From assembly GCF_027409185.1 (NCBI RefSeq), contig NC_084461.1, forward strand, positions 187,152,001-187,216,000: a stretch of 64,000 bases of DNA, given 5' to 3'. Shown piece by piece: positions 24,641-36,156 of this stretch (the stretch's first letter is position 1; each line of letters starts with the position of its first letter). This stretch comes from Cynocephalus volans (taxonomy: Eukaryota; Chordata; Mammalia; Dermoptera; Cynocephalidae). A program made the translations under genes and the position numbers. A model generated the notes under the pieces. It was not told the origin of the DNA. It saw only the letters and a program-made list of their open reading frames with translations, and did not search any database.

Positions 24641-26439
24641 AAATTAAGCAATCATTTATTTCTTCTCTAAATACTCCTCAACAATGCCAAAGCTCCTGAA
24701 TATACCAAATACATTAGGGTTACTGATAACTACTGTGAGATCAAAAAATAATTTGAGGGATTCTGTTTTCCTCATTGTTGTTGCAGTCATGTACAACCAA
24801 AGAGCATCACTGGCTCATTCGACCAACATTTGCTGAGTCTCCACTATGTGGGCACTTGCTGGGCACATACATCTCTACCAGGATTAGCCTTAAATTTATA
24901 GAATGAAGTGGTTGCACTGATGTTAATCCACTGCAACATTCTACAACATTCTCAAACCTGCAAACATTCTACAAAGCTCTGTTAGCTAAATAGAAATGTA
25001 GCCGCAAGTGACCAAGGAACCAACACCATGCTTAGGTCCTGTCCCAACATGATATTCCCATGTCCCAGAGGAATAGATACATTTATAACATGGAAGATGA
25101 GACTTCCTTGTATGTAAAATCATCTGTAGAAACTGTAACACCTGAGTTTTGGTTCCTTCTATAACATTACATACTTTACAGATCTTTCATCTGAAAAAAT
25201 GAAGACTTGTTAAGAGCAGCACACCCTGACCACGCTGGCTTTGTTCTGCCTCTGAGTGCAGCTTTCTGCAAAAGAAGGGAATAGCTACGAATTCACTGGG
25301 GAGGGTTATATTCTTGTATAACTTGGATTCAATTTACCACACTGACTAGCTTTACATCCCCAAGGCAGTTACAATGATGTAAGAAAAAAAATAAATAACG
25401 TATAGTCTTTGTGGGGCTGGTATGAATCTCTGCATCTGAGTCTTTTATGAAACCTAGTGTTAAAATACTCTGTTAGGCACACTTCTTCATGCAACTTCTG
25501 AGGGGAGGGGGAAAGCTACATCTTAATAGGAAATGTTTCATTAAGCACAGTAAAGCTTGAGTTTAAAAGTTTCAAAGCCCTGAAAAGATTTTTTATAAAT
25601 CTGACATGAAAACAAAAGATGAGAAACTTCTCCCCAGGCAGCTTCAGACATAAAGTAACTCATCGGCTCACAAAGTTTGCACAGTGATGTGGGGCACATC
25701 AGGACCACAGGGTCTTCAGAAAATGTCTCCAAATTGTAAATGTATTTTTTTTTTAAGTGGATTAAAAACCCTGGAGTCCAAAGAATATATGAAGACACTG
25801 GGACACCGAAATTCCCCCTTTGGGTGGGGAAGTGGGGTGGGGCGCACATATACAACATCCAGCAAAAACCTTACAACCACCACTTTAATTTCTTTGTGTT
25901 TCTATGTTTTTAAATAATTGTCAATGTCACTTTATAACATTTGTTGCAGACTAACTTTTTTCTGGATACCTTTTGTTCATCAGCAAGATTTTGATAGGTT
26001 GTAAGCTTTATTATTATTTTTCCAATGACAGGATAAATGAGTAAGCCTTCAATAATTAGACTTCCTTACTTGTATAGGGAGCAGAAAAAGCCTGGCTACT
26101 CTGTGCCCATCCCTTTTCTTTAGCACTCTGTAGGAGGGGTGGGCACGTCGCAGGGACAAAACACTCAGAATTCCCTCATCAACACTGCAGGACAACAGAG
26201 GAGGACACATTTATACAAGCCCAGGGCTTAAAATCAAGAATCTTGAATGAGAAGACCACCATCAATTTGATAACTTTTGGACATTTTTGTAAAGTATCTT
26301 TACCAAATAAATCAAGAAAATATAAAATTTTAGATTTTAGAAAGGATATTGGGAAAAAAGAAGCACGAGGTCAGAGGAACATTCATGTAAAGGGCTTTTG
26401 CAATCATGTATCCAGAGATGGGGATCTGATGATGATGAC

Positions 26440-26650
26440 AGTAACATTCGACGATGTTCTTCAAACATTTAACATGTCCCATATATTGTACTAAATAGAT
26501 ACTTATTTAATCTTCACAATAATTCTAGGAGGTGGGTTCTACTATTATCCCCATTTTGTAGATAAAGAAACTGAAGTCAGAAACTTGACTACCTCTTAAC
26601 TGGCACATGGTCACAGCCAGGATTCAAACCCAGAGCCACCTGACCTGGTA
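26440..26650 (-). repeat. MIR SINE
   Basis: 'tatccccattttgtagataa', 'agccaggattcaaacccaga' in complement order. Confidence 0.8.
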
Positions 26651-26731
26651 CGGCCTCCACGGTTTGACTGCTTTGATCTGCAGCTATCAGAGAGGCACCT
26701 GTGTACTTCTTACCCACAGGAAATATGAAAG

Positions 26732-26766
26732 GGCTGGCCAGTTAGAGCCCAACCTTATAACCACAG
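26732..26766 (+). repeat. Short tRNA-Ile SINE remnant
   Basis: Only 'gggctggccagttag' followed by 'agagcccaaccttataacc'; heavily deleted. Confidence 0.45.
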
Positions 26767-27149
26767 AAGATATGTAATGTATGGCCTGTGACGGCATTTT
26801 AGTGACTTTCATATAAGCATGAACCTCAGACTGGAAGATGTTGTGAAGCAGGGCCCTCTCCCTGGCTGGATTACTGAGTAAGGGGCACCCTGGTTTGAAA
26901 GGCCTCCCCATGAAGTGAAGGGCCTGGAACTTGCTTTGGATAACCCCTGGGGCAGAAGAGGGTCAGTGGATCTGGCCATAAAAGGAGGTGATAATTGTTG
27001 AAGTTGACTGATGGGTACATGGGAGTTCATTTTCCTGTTTTCTCTACTTTTGCGTATGAAATTTTTTAAAGTAAAAAGTTAAAAATAAAGAAATGAAGGG
27101 CCATTCCATCAACCTCTTAAAAAGAACATTCCATTTTGATGGGAATACT

Positions 27150-27380
27150 GAAGGAAGCAGCAGCACTCCACTGAGTAGGTACCTATTCTGTTTGCCATGT
27201 TCTGGGAGCTGTGGAGACCTTCGCTCTTTAGTCCTCCCAACAGCCCTGTGAGGTCCCAGTTTTTCTCAGCCTCATCTTACGGATGAGGACACGGGAACTC
27301 AGGCTATCATTGAAATGACTTGACAAGTGAGTAGTGAGGAACTACAGCTAGGTCAGCTGATTCTGAGTCCCCTGCAGTTC
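27150..27380 (-). repeat. MIR SINE
   Basis: 'gtcctcccaacagccctgtg', 'cttacggatgaggacac' in complement order. Confidence 0.7.
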
Positions 27381-28202
27381 CCACCAGGATGTGCTTTTTT
27401 CCCTCCCTCAGTCTTGGAGTACTAGGTGTTATGTCAACCAATCACCCAGGGAAGACGGGTATTAGTTTAAGATAAATGTTGACCAAAAAAAGAAGAACCA
27501 TAGATACAATGAAAATGAAATACAGTGGGAGTGGAAACAGCAAGTGGCCTAAAGCAACATTTCCAAAGTGAATGAGAAAAGGTTTCTATAATCAGTCGAG
27601 TTTGGGGTACACTATACTGCAGACCACATACCTCACTTTGAGATTCCTCATGTCCAGTAACATTTTAAAGCCTCTGAATAGTGGGCCCATTTGTTTTCCT
27701 ATGCAGAATTTCATCTGGAAACCCCTCCTCCCTGCTCAGAGTCATGGTTAAAGAGGGCTAAGCTGCCTCAGACTCCAGGTGGGGAGAGTGTCGGGGCTTG
27801 GCCGACCTGAGCAGCACATGCCCGTGACAGGGACGAGAAGGTTAGGCCTGCTTTCCCCACGCAGTGCTGGGGCTCTGGGAAAGAGGCACACTCTTCCCTC
27901 TGGGGTTGTGCCCTGCTGAACAAAGGCTGGGGAGGCCAAACCGAGATTGAGGGCAACACAAAAAAATGAGGCCCAGAGAAACGGATGCTTCCTGGCAACC
28001 TAGTTGGAGGGCCTGGTTTAGTTAATACTGCACATTACCTCTACCTCTGGACTTGTAATTCTGTGAACCACAAAATGGTTTGACTTAGGTTTCTGTAACC
28101 TGTAACCAAAGAAGTGTCTGACATCCTGTTTAGTGTGTTCAGTCCCCTGTCTTCAAATGTGAGCAGCCCCAGTAAACCCCTCAGAGCCAGTGTACTAAGG
28201 CA

Positions 28203-28360
28203 GGGGTTCGCAACCATGCCACACATCAAAACGACCCCCAGAGGGCAAAACTGCAGACTCCCAGGGCCCATCCCTGGAGATTTTGGTTAGCTAGATCTGG
28301 TAGATTGCTCCAGGTAATCCTGATGCAGCTTGCCAGTTTGGGAACCAAAAGCGTGTTCTA
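28203..28360. mobile_element. MER20/MER5-like hAT MITE
   Basis: 'gggttcgcaaccatgccac', 'agactcccagggcccatccc', 'ccagtttgggaacc' near the ends. Confidence 0.5.
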
Positions 28361-28789
28361 AGGAACATGCTTTGGAAAATATAGCTCTAAGAAATACTTT
28401 TATGTGGGCTGCACAAACTTTCTCAGAAGTTGCTTATATTTCTGGCCATGTACTTTCGCGAAAAACACATCAGTTGAAAGACCCTTTGAGGAGCTTAAAA
28501 GAATACCTGGTGTTTTTAAGGTCCTCATTCAAGATTCAGCATGGATTTATGGGATCTGATAGCTCATTTCACTAGATGCTATTTGGAGAATAAAAGTCAC
28601 CTTCCCATCATACCTGGAGCACACAAAATAAGTGATTCTGGGTAGGCTACCAAAGCCAAGAGAAGTGATCGGGACTACACAGCTTATATCCCTAAATTGT
28701 TCTCTGTCACCTAATATAAACATTAAGTCTTAGCTGAGTTTCAGGAGCTGTATATGCCTTATGGTGGATATGTAAAATGCTATGTTTTT

Positions 28790-29290
28790 TAAAAGCAGTT
28801 TGGCAATAGGGACTTAAAGTTCATATTCTCTGACCCAGTAATTTTACTTCTTGGATACTGACCCAGGAAACTAATTAGAGAAGTATGTAAAATATACACA
28901 CAGAGATGCCCTCACAGCCATGTCTCTAACAGCCAAATACTTCAGACAACTTATGTGTCCATCTACTGGGGAATGGTTTAATTAAGTACGTGACCTTTAA
29001 AAGGAATTTTTACCACCAAGCTCACAAAAAAGTTACTGAAAATGTTGATATGTATACACATTTATGATATACACATGCATAAATACATATATACACACTA
29101 TATAATGCTATATAATGTTATATTTATATAGATATATACTCACATATACCATACAATGTCAATTCTTTGTTTAAAAATATAGATACCTCTATATCCATAT
29201 ATAAAACAATAGAAGGGAATAGAAGGAAATTCACCAAAATAATAAGTGATTATCTCTGAGCAATTTTTATTTTCTTCTTTATTGTTCTAT
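28790..29290 (+). mobile_element. LINE-1 M4/HAL1-like fragment
   Basis: 'ctgacccagtaattttactt', 'tgtccatctactggggaatg' sense text, followed by a TA-rich stretch at 29040-29160. Confidence 0.6.
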
Positions 29291-29313
29291 TTTCTAAATC
29301 AGAAAAAGTTATA

Positions 29314-29488
29314 GGGCTGGCCCATGGCTCACTTGGGATAGTGTGGTGCTGATAACACCAAGGCCACGGGTTAGGATCCTATATAAGGATGGCTGGTTCG
29401 CTCACTGGCCGAGCGTGGTGCTGACAACACCAAGCCAAGGGTTGAGATTCCCTTACTGGTCATCTTTATATAGGAAAAAAAAAATCAT
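29314..29488 (+). repeat. Dimeric tRNA-Ile-derived SINE
   Basis: Both units present ('cccatggctcacttggg', then 'ctggttcgctcactggc'), with an 11-bp perfect duplication 'aaaaagttata' at 29303-29313 and 29489-29499. Confidence 0.9.
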
Positions 29489-29585
29489 AAAAAGTTATAA
29501 AATTAAAACATATCCTTTTAAATTATTTTCTCCATAGCCATGAAAATACTCCAGAAAATATATCCTTTTTAAGAATGTTTTCAGA

Positions 29586-29684
29586 AGGGCCAGCTCGTGG
29601 CTCACTTGGGAGAGTGTGGGGCTGACAACACCAAGTCAAGGGTTAAGATCCCCTTACCAGTCATCTTTTTAAAAAAAAAAAGAA
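29586..29684 (+). repeat. Hybrid SINE: head of unit 1 joined to tail of unit 2
   Basis: 'agctcgtggctcacttggg' of dimer unit 1 runs at 'gggctga' straight into 'caacaccaagtcaaggg' of unit 2. A 15-bp perfect duplication lies at 29571-29585 and 29685-29699. Confidence 0.85.
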
Positions 29685-30501
29685 AAGAATGTTTTCAGAG
29701 AATTTTTCGTAAAACGGAAAGTGCTTATGATATAATATTATATGAAAATATAAGATAAAAATATATATTCAATATAGTACCAGTTAGTTTTTAAAAACTA
29801 TATATACATATGCAAAAAATCCAGGAAAATATTAAAAACTGTTAAGTCTGGGTGGTGGAATGAAGAAAATAATTACTTATAATATCTTTCCAAAACTTTC
29901 TGTAGTGAGAAAGTATCACATTTCAAGTCAGAGAGCAAACCCAATGGAGTGCATTTTCAACAACAGTTTCTATGAGGAACGCTTCCCTGGGGTGCTTCCC
30001 GTCCCTGTTTGGAGCAGCTGGGGTGTTTCTGTGGCATGGTCATGAGGAATGACTGTGTCTTCAGAGCTCCACTGCCCAGAGGAGCGCCCACTCCCAGAGG
30101 CGCCCCATTAAAACATGCTGGGTTGACAGCAACCTCACAGTGAGAAGAAGAATGACAACAGTAACCACTGCCACCACGTGCTGAGCTCCTCCTGTGCGCC
30201 ACTCTGTGCCCCGTGCTTTGTAGGCATCATCCCCCATCTGTCCCATTCCACACCCCGTGTCCCTGAGCCCTGCGCTCTGACCGACCTCAAACTCCTGTAA
30301 GGAATATGCCCTGCGGGAATAACACATATCTTTATCGTAGGTCGTTTACTCAGGATCATGTTTGACATGCCCAGAACCTGCTTTCTGATCCATTTATGTA
30401 AGAAAATGTTAAATTTTTACTTTGACCTATAATTATTGTTCCCAGAGGTCGTTTTTATAAATAGCATATCCCACTGCTGCTCTTGTTTTCTTTCTACCTA
30501 C

Positions 30502-30645
30502 CTCTTCTTCGGATGGGTAAAAGCCAATTGCTCTCATGACAAAAGGAAGCTCTGACAGGCAAATGTGTTCCGACACCTTTCTGGTCTCCATTGTACCAAT
30601 ACCTTGACTGCGGAGCTGAGAATAGTAAAAATAGTCTTCCAGCTC
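30502..30645 (-). CDS. CFAP251: CFAP251 exon 14 of 17 (residues 621-668)
   Basis: A 144-base, phase 0-0 exon of 48 codons. The acceptor is CCATGTAG before GAGCTG and the donor is GAG followed by GTAGGT. It encodes [17 protein letters not shown], then [19 protein letters not shown] and [30 protein letters not shown] resembles a calmodulin-like helix pair (compare 'elx..lraLGxxPte.e') and opens the C-terminal calmodulin-like domain. Human ends PSEEK; this copy has Glu at the junction. It is followed by the 19.2-kb intron. Confidence 0.96.
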
Positions 30646-30854
30646 CTACATGGAAATAAAACGGAAACGCAATACACATTTTGGCTTAAGTCTGAAGCAT
30701 CCATTAAGACTTCAAGGACATTATCTAAAAAGTATATTTTGAGCTCAGTGGGGAAAAGAGCTTTGGAAAAAAGCAAGAGGGTTAATCCTGGGCACATTTG
30801 TTTTACAAACCTAACTAGATGTTACCAGGAAGTGTTTACTCTGAAGACAATTAC

Positions 30855-30945
30855 CCTGTAGAATTTTCCTTCCCTGCCACCAGACACCAGACCATAGAAC
30901 GGGGTCAAGTCTTCACCCCCAAGAGAAACGGCTGCCTCCAGGGCT
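30855..30945 (-). CDS. CFAP251: CFAP251 exon 13 of 17 (residues 591-620)
   Basis: A 91-base exon. The acceptor is TTGTTCCAG before AGCCCT and the donor is ACAGG followed by GTAATT. It supplies the last base of Arg590 and ends in phase 0. It encodes [20 protein letters not shown] and then [10 protein letters not shown]. It marks the passage from the WD propeller to the C-terminal helical region; '[13 protein letters not shown]' is strongly family-specific. The following intron is only 209 bases. Confidence 0.95.
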
Positions 30946-31639
30946 CTGGAACAATAACAGAAACATCACTATTAGAAAGCACTCATGCGTGAACACGTTT
31001 CAAGCACAGCACTGCAGCCCTCTGGAGGGTATTACAGCGCAGATACAATTAGGGTCTCTGTAAACTTGTTAAGAAAAGTCCCTTCAAAATTGAAGCCAAA
31101 AACAGAAAATTCAATTTCAGGCATGGAACCTAGTGGTACAGGGCACCCACCTTAATTATGATGACATTCTCTCACTGATGACAGGGCAGGCACTTGGCAA
31201 TTTGTCTGCAATCTTTGGGGAACACATCTCCTAAGAGAGGGAGGGAGGGCCCCTGTGTTCTGAAACCACAATCCTCTCAAGCAGAGCATCTTTACCCGTA
31301 ACTTTAGATCCATGTACGACCAGAGCCAAAAGAATGGGATATTGTACAGGTGACTGCCAACACTAATTGCTTCCATAAAAACTCAGGAGACCACAGGGAC
31401 CCATACCAGCAGGATAAAAATAACCCTCTGCTTTCTAACATGGGGTCAGATTTTCCAAAAATAGACCCTTTACATGGTAAGGAAACCCACTTTTGTATGA
31501 GGCTGGCTTTGCCACATACAAAAGGCTAATAGTCTGAAATCATTATAATAATCGACTAACTGGATTTCTGCTAATCAGGTGATTAGCCTCTTTGCTGTGA
31601 TATTAAAACACATTTCAGTGTGGACCACAGTGGACAAAT

Positions 31640-31855
31640 GGTTAAGTGTCCAGAATGTAGAGTCCCAGGGACATATGTGTGACTCTTGGCTCTGTCACTT
31701 GCAAGCTGTGTGATTGTGGGCAACTAACTTAACCTCCCTGGCCTCAGTTTTGTCAACTGTAAAATGGAAAGAATTATAGAGCCTGTCTCACAAGGTTGTT
31801 GTAAGAATTAAATAAGTGAATGCAAATAAAGGATTTGACACAAAGCCCTTTATTT
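31640..31855 (+). repeat. MIR SINE
   Basis: 'tggctctgtcacttgcaagc', 'ctcagttttgtcaactgtaa', 'caaggttgttgtaagaatta'. Confidence 0.85.
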
Positions 31856-31884
31856 TCCTTCTGTAATGTTTGTTCGTTGAGGTG

Positions 31885-32095
31885 TGGGGTTGACTCAAAA
31901 AGATGTGAATCCCAGCCCCACCACTCATGCCATCACTTGGGTGGTCATTTAACCCCTCAGAGCTAATGTCTTGACCTGTACAATGGGAATATCAACAGGA
32001 CCTACCTCCCAGGACAGCTGTGAGGGTGAAAGCAGACAACACATGCACAGCACTTAGCACAGGGCCTGGCCCAGAGGAAAGGCGGGAGTTTTACT
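31885..32095 (+). repeat. MIR SINE
   Basis: 'gaatcccagccccaccactc', 'cctcagagctaatgtcttga', 'cagcacttagcacagggcc'. Confidence 0.8.
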
Positions 32096-32919
32096 ACCAT
32101 TGAAAAGGGTACTGACACGAACCTGTGCCTGTCTCACAAAGTTAGCCTCAGTACTGTCCTCAGTCCTCTTGTCAGTCCCTGCACAAGCCCAGCAGGCTTG
32201 GTTGAGGTCTGTGGGACCTAGCACATTCTCTAGGTAGGCCGGAAGTCCTCCCTCAGCAGGGCCCAGTCTTCACCCATTCTTGGCTCTAATACCAGGCCGT
32301 GGAGGCAAGTGTCCAGATGAGACAGCTCCCCCACTGTGGCCCACGGGCCAAGCCCAGGCACAATCTTGACAGCTCCATGGTCAGGGAAACCACTTTTAGC
32401 TGTGTAGTTCTGGAGCAGGGCCAGGTCAAGATGAGAAGTGTCACAGAGGAGCCTGTCACCACATGGAACCCCTGGGGGGAAGACTTGCAAGAGGTCCAGG
32501 TTCTCTGGGAATAGCCCAGTACTCCAGGTGCCAGTGGTTAGAGCTATTCTATGTCCCCTGCTTCCTGGCCACTGTCAACTGGCCCGAGAGAGACCATGGG
32601 GACTATTCTGGGATTTCTCTAACCAGGGCTGGGGAAAGAGACTCTGTGGTAAGAGTTACAAGTTGTGAAATTTGGGAACTGTTGGTGGCCATGTTCCTGC
32701 TGAGTGGGGAAATCCAGTTCTGCAGAGAATAGATCTTTCAGCAGAACCAAACAGAGACAAGAGTGCTAAGGGCATCCAACTGTGCCACTATCCTTGTTCT
32801 TCCTGCCATGTGGCTGCATGGGATCCTGACAATCTTCCCATAAATTCCTCTTTTTGCCTAAGTTGGGTTTCTAACACTTGCAACAACAAAAAAGAGGTCA
32901 TTGGGGCACAAAAGGGAAG

Positions 32920-33175
32920 TCACATTTATTGAAAACCTACTGTGTACCAGACAATACATACAGTACTTCTGGGAAATGAGCTAAAGCTTGAGGAGCCATG
33001 ACCACCGTGAATAGCACATAGTAAGCACTCAGTGAATGCCCCCTATGTAGCAGAACTCGGTGATAACATTCCCATTTGACAGATGGAGACACTGAGATGT
33101 ACAGAAATTAAGGGACTGGTCTGACATCATCCAGCAGGTAGGTGGTGAAGCTAGGATTTGAACCCAGGTCTCTCT
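32920..33175 (-). repeat. MIR SINE
   Basis: 'ttgaaaacctactgtgtacc', 'catttgacagatggagacac', 'aggatttgaacccaggtctc'. Confidence 0.85.
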
Positions 33176-34344
33176 GCTCTTGTCTGAGCAGGGCAGCAGG
33201 ATCAAAGGAGGCAGTCAGGTTGGCAGAAAAAAGTGAAGGAGATTTTAAAACAGATGCCAGACAAGGAGGGAAAAGGGTGGCATGCTAGTAAAGATGAGGA
33301 GAAGCGAGAGGGCCTGTAAAGAGAGCTCGGGGAGGAAGATATTCTATATGCGGCGATAATAAGTGTTTGGGGCCTAGGAGTGTCCTGATTAAGATAATTG
33401 GAATGTGAAGGGATTTATCATTTTCATTTCACCCTACAACTCATCATCAGTAAATCTAGTGGGGAATTTTGTTTACTTGCTTAGGGTTTTTACATTTCTT
33501 TCCATTAGTGAAGCACTGAACATATTAAGTCACCAGACACAGCAATGAAGTGCTAATTAGTTTATAATGATCTTTTGTCCCCACAACAGATTAAATTGAA
33601 ATTCTCAGAAGCCTGGACTCTGGCCAGGCATAGGAAAGATACTGGAAAGCGGGTGCTTTTTTCTTTTTTTTTAAATCTCTACTGTTCCAGATCTCAAGAG
33701 GACTGGGAAAAGGACATCAGTGAAAAAGGGAGGATTTTGCTCTCCTACCAGGGTGCTGCTGGCCATCATGGTCCAGGTAACAGGCCAGGTGCCCAGGAAT
33801 CAAGCAGCTCATTCTGAGGACATGACTGCAAAGTGCTTTTCAATGGGAGAACTTGCCTCCAGCTTCTCAATTCCCACATTCCCAAGATCTACTCTCTCAG
33901 GTGAAGGCAGAAGTAGAAGTCAGAGTTGCAAGTGCAATGTGACACCACTGTGGTTCCAAAGCAGATTTAACTGGCTATCACTTTTTCTCATATTCAGGTT
34001 AAGAGGAGAAGCTTCGAGGTCTGCCATAAAAAGGAAGATGTGCACTTGTGAGATGGTAGGCGGTGTCCTTTTCTGGGAGCCTTGTTCTTTGAGGAAGGAG
34101 GTGCCTACAAGCTGTTTCTACCTGGATCCTTAATGTCATGCTCTCAGGAGAGAGGCCCATCTGAGACAGAGGCAGAGCAGGGACCTGGAGAAGGTGGTCA
34201 GAAACAGGAACTGGCTGCTGAGTGGTTTACTCTGCCCTGTGGCAGCTCACTGAATTTGGTTAAACTAGAGGATTGCCTGAGTGCCTGCCCCCTATTTTAG
34301 TATGAAAGATCCTGAGCTTATAAGCAAATGCCCTTATCAGGAAG

Positions 34345-34590
34345 AAGAGATATTATCAATTTACTTAGTACTTGGCTCTGTGCTAGGTGCTTTATATATA
34401 TTAACCTACCTGATTCTTACAAGGATCCTATAAAAGTCCCTATTATTACCGCCATTTCACAGACAGAATCTGAAGATCACAGATGTTAAGGAACCTACCC
34501 TCGGTCCCACAGCCAGTGGAGAGTAGGCCCCTTATTCGAACTCATGTCTCTTTGAACTCAAAGTCCATGTAGTCTCTGATGTTCAACTCT
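34345..34590 (-). repeat. MIR SINE
   Basis: 'tctgtgctaggtgctttata', 'gccatttcacagacagaatc', 'ggtcccacagccagtgga'. Confidence 0.8.
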
Positions 34591-35041
34591 AGAAATCTCC
34601 AGCCTCACCTTAGGCAGAGACTCTCAGCTCAGGGCAGAGAGGGTGAGAAGAGTAAACTGAAAATACACATTTCAAATAATACTCTTACTATTTCTGTAAT
34701 GCACACTTTGGAGACTCGGCCTAGATCTTTCTAGCTGGTGAGAATATGCAGAAGACAGAGTGAGAAGTATTTTAGGGAGCAAAGATGAATCCAGGTGGAG
34801 TCACACTGCCTGAACTGCAAATACCATCAGTCCATGAGACAGAATAGTAACCTTTTGTGTGCACATTAAATGTGGACAGATGTCACAAGGGAGCAACATG
34901 AAGGCCAGGCCTTGTGATATCCTAGCAGAGTGCCTGGCAGGTGGAAGGGGTTCAGTACCCATCTACTGTTGCAGAGTGAAAAGAAGGGGTCTACACTTGA
35001 CACCTTCCTAATGGGGCCAATCTTCTTGTCCTGTCACATAC

Positions 35042-35205
35042 CTTAAATTGATTTTCCACTGTACTACCAAGCAATCGTGCCCTCCTGCTGTGAAGGCATA
35101 GCAGCCATCATAGGAAAGGGTCATTCCAGCCACCCCATTTGGGTGGCAAACAATAGCAGATGTTTTATGTGGATTGCCGTCAACTGGTAAGATCTGAAGT
35201 CCAAT
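35042..35205 (-). CDS. CFAP251: CFAP251 exon 12 of 17 (residues 536-589)
   Basis: A 164-base exon. The acceptor is CTTCCTAG before ATTGGA and the donor is TTAAG followed by GTATGT. It starts in phase 0 and ends with AG of Arg590. It encodes [20 protein letters not shown], then [21 protein letters not shown] and [44 protein letters not shown] is the last clear WD blade of the propeller region. Human has Arg-Ser where this copy has Cys-Leu before VVQW (memory-based). The WD region ends here. Confidence 0.96.
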
Positions 35206-35851
35206 CTAGGAAGGAATGCATAATTGGATATTCAGACTCAGGTACTGGGCCCCAGCTAGGCCTGGCCACGTTCACATGTTACCTCTTTAGATCTGTGTAC
35301 TGAAAGAACCTATGACACTGTCTTGAACCGTCTCAGGTATAAGAGCTATGTTTAATGTAGCTAGATGCCCACACACAGGCCCTTGTAGGGGGTATCTGAG
35401 GGGCCCCCCTGCACAGCTTCAGCAGGTACACAAAAGAGATTCCCTCCCTGTCTTTATAGTCAGATGTCCAGGTTTTTTGAGAATAATTCTCATATCCTTT
35501 GACTTTATGCTTTTCAATATAGATTATTCATTAAGTGTACCACTAAGTATAACTAACTTGCATGTCTTTATAAGGTTTTTCCATGTAAATAAGAAAGAAA
35601 AAATCCTTTGGTGGACAAACCATGTGTCTTCACTGGGGGTACAGAAAATATGGCAGTTCTGCTCAGAAATGTCTCTCGAGAGTCATTCTCACTAATCTAA
35701 GGGCAATTTTCAGTATCATCATTGACCCAGATGGAAATAGTTGGGCTTGGCTGTGAAACCAGGCATCCTTTAGTCTCACAATCTTTGGGACTGGTTCCTG
35801 CTCGTAATACACACAGTCATCTTACAGAGGAACAGAATAAAGGGCTGCTAC

Positions 35852-35966
35852 CTTGTCTCTGTTAATAAACACCAAGTAGCGTTTCTGTAGTTCCACAGTG
35901 GTTTTCACCGGGAGGACTTGTGTCTGCTCAATAGGAGAACCGTAAGCTGGCCCAACAAGTGTCTGT
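35852..35966 (-). CDS. CFAP251: CFAP251 exon 11 of 17 (residues 498-535)
   Basis: A 115-base exon. The acceptor is TCTCATTCAG before ACAGAC and the donor is CAAG followed by GTAGCA, a weaker match than most here. It supplies the last base of Arg497 and ends in phase 0. It encodes [20 protein letters not shown], then [16 protein letters not shown]. The [10 protein letters not shown] segment is a family-specific linker and [10 protein letters not shown] is a WD-type strand. It was found from phase and remembered human sequence, as no long open frame marks it. Confidence 0.94.
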
Positions 35967-36057
35967 CTGAATGAGAAAAAAGAAACAAAAAAATTTTTTT
36001 TTCAATTCCACAAATCTGAACAAAGGTTTTAAGACGTTTTGTCATGACACCCTTATA

Positions 36058-36156
36058 CTTTTTTTTTTTTTTTGCAGCTGGCTGGCTCAGGGATTCAAAA
36101 CCTTGACCTTGGTGTTATAACACCATGCTCTAACCAACTGAGCTAAACGGCCAGCC
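36058..36156 (-). repeat. tRNA-Ile-derived SINE monomer
   Basis: Complement of the monomer with 'ctctaaccaactgagctaaa'. An 8-bp duplication 'cccttata' lies at 36050-36057 and 36157-36164. Confidence 0.9.

Larger units (their letters stand above)
11327..30501 (-). other. CFAP251: CFAP251 intron 14, 19.2 kb
   Basis: This is the longest complete intron in the window; it splits the calmodulin-like region between PSEEE and IDDMF. It carries a MaLR-type LTR, a long L1 with an inserted solo LTR, nine or so SINE/MITE insertions, MIRs and L1 tails, all listed separately. Stretches 16120-17100, 20410-21980, 23110-24280, 24640-26430 and 27380-28200 appear mostly unique, without coding or RNA signals I can name. 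18020-18250 and 18520-18660 are very AT-rich. Confidence 0.8.
30946..35041 (-). other. CFAP251: CFAP251 intron 12, 4.1 kb
   Basis: It contains four MIR copies (31640-31855, 31885-32095, 32920-33175, 34345-34590) and otherwise unique sequence. Several open frames of 60-137 codons on the plus strand at 33.5-34.3 kb have no recognisable domain and start nowhere in particular, so they are taken as chance. Confidence 0.75.

Noticed and set aside
29040..29160. Possible promoter (TATA-rich)
   Set aside because: Simple TA-rich sequence after an L1 fragment, with no CpG island, initiator or exon nearby.
33720..34133. 137-codon plus-strand open frame in intron 12
   Set aside because: No domain, no upstream context, and opposite strand to the gene.
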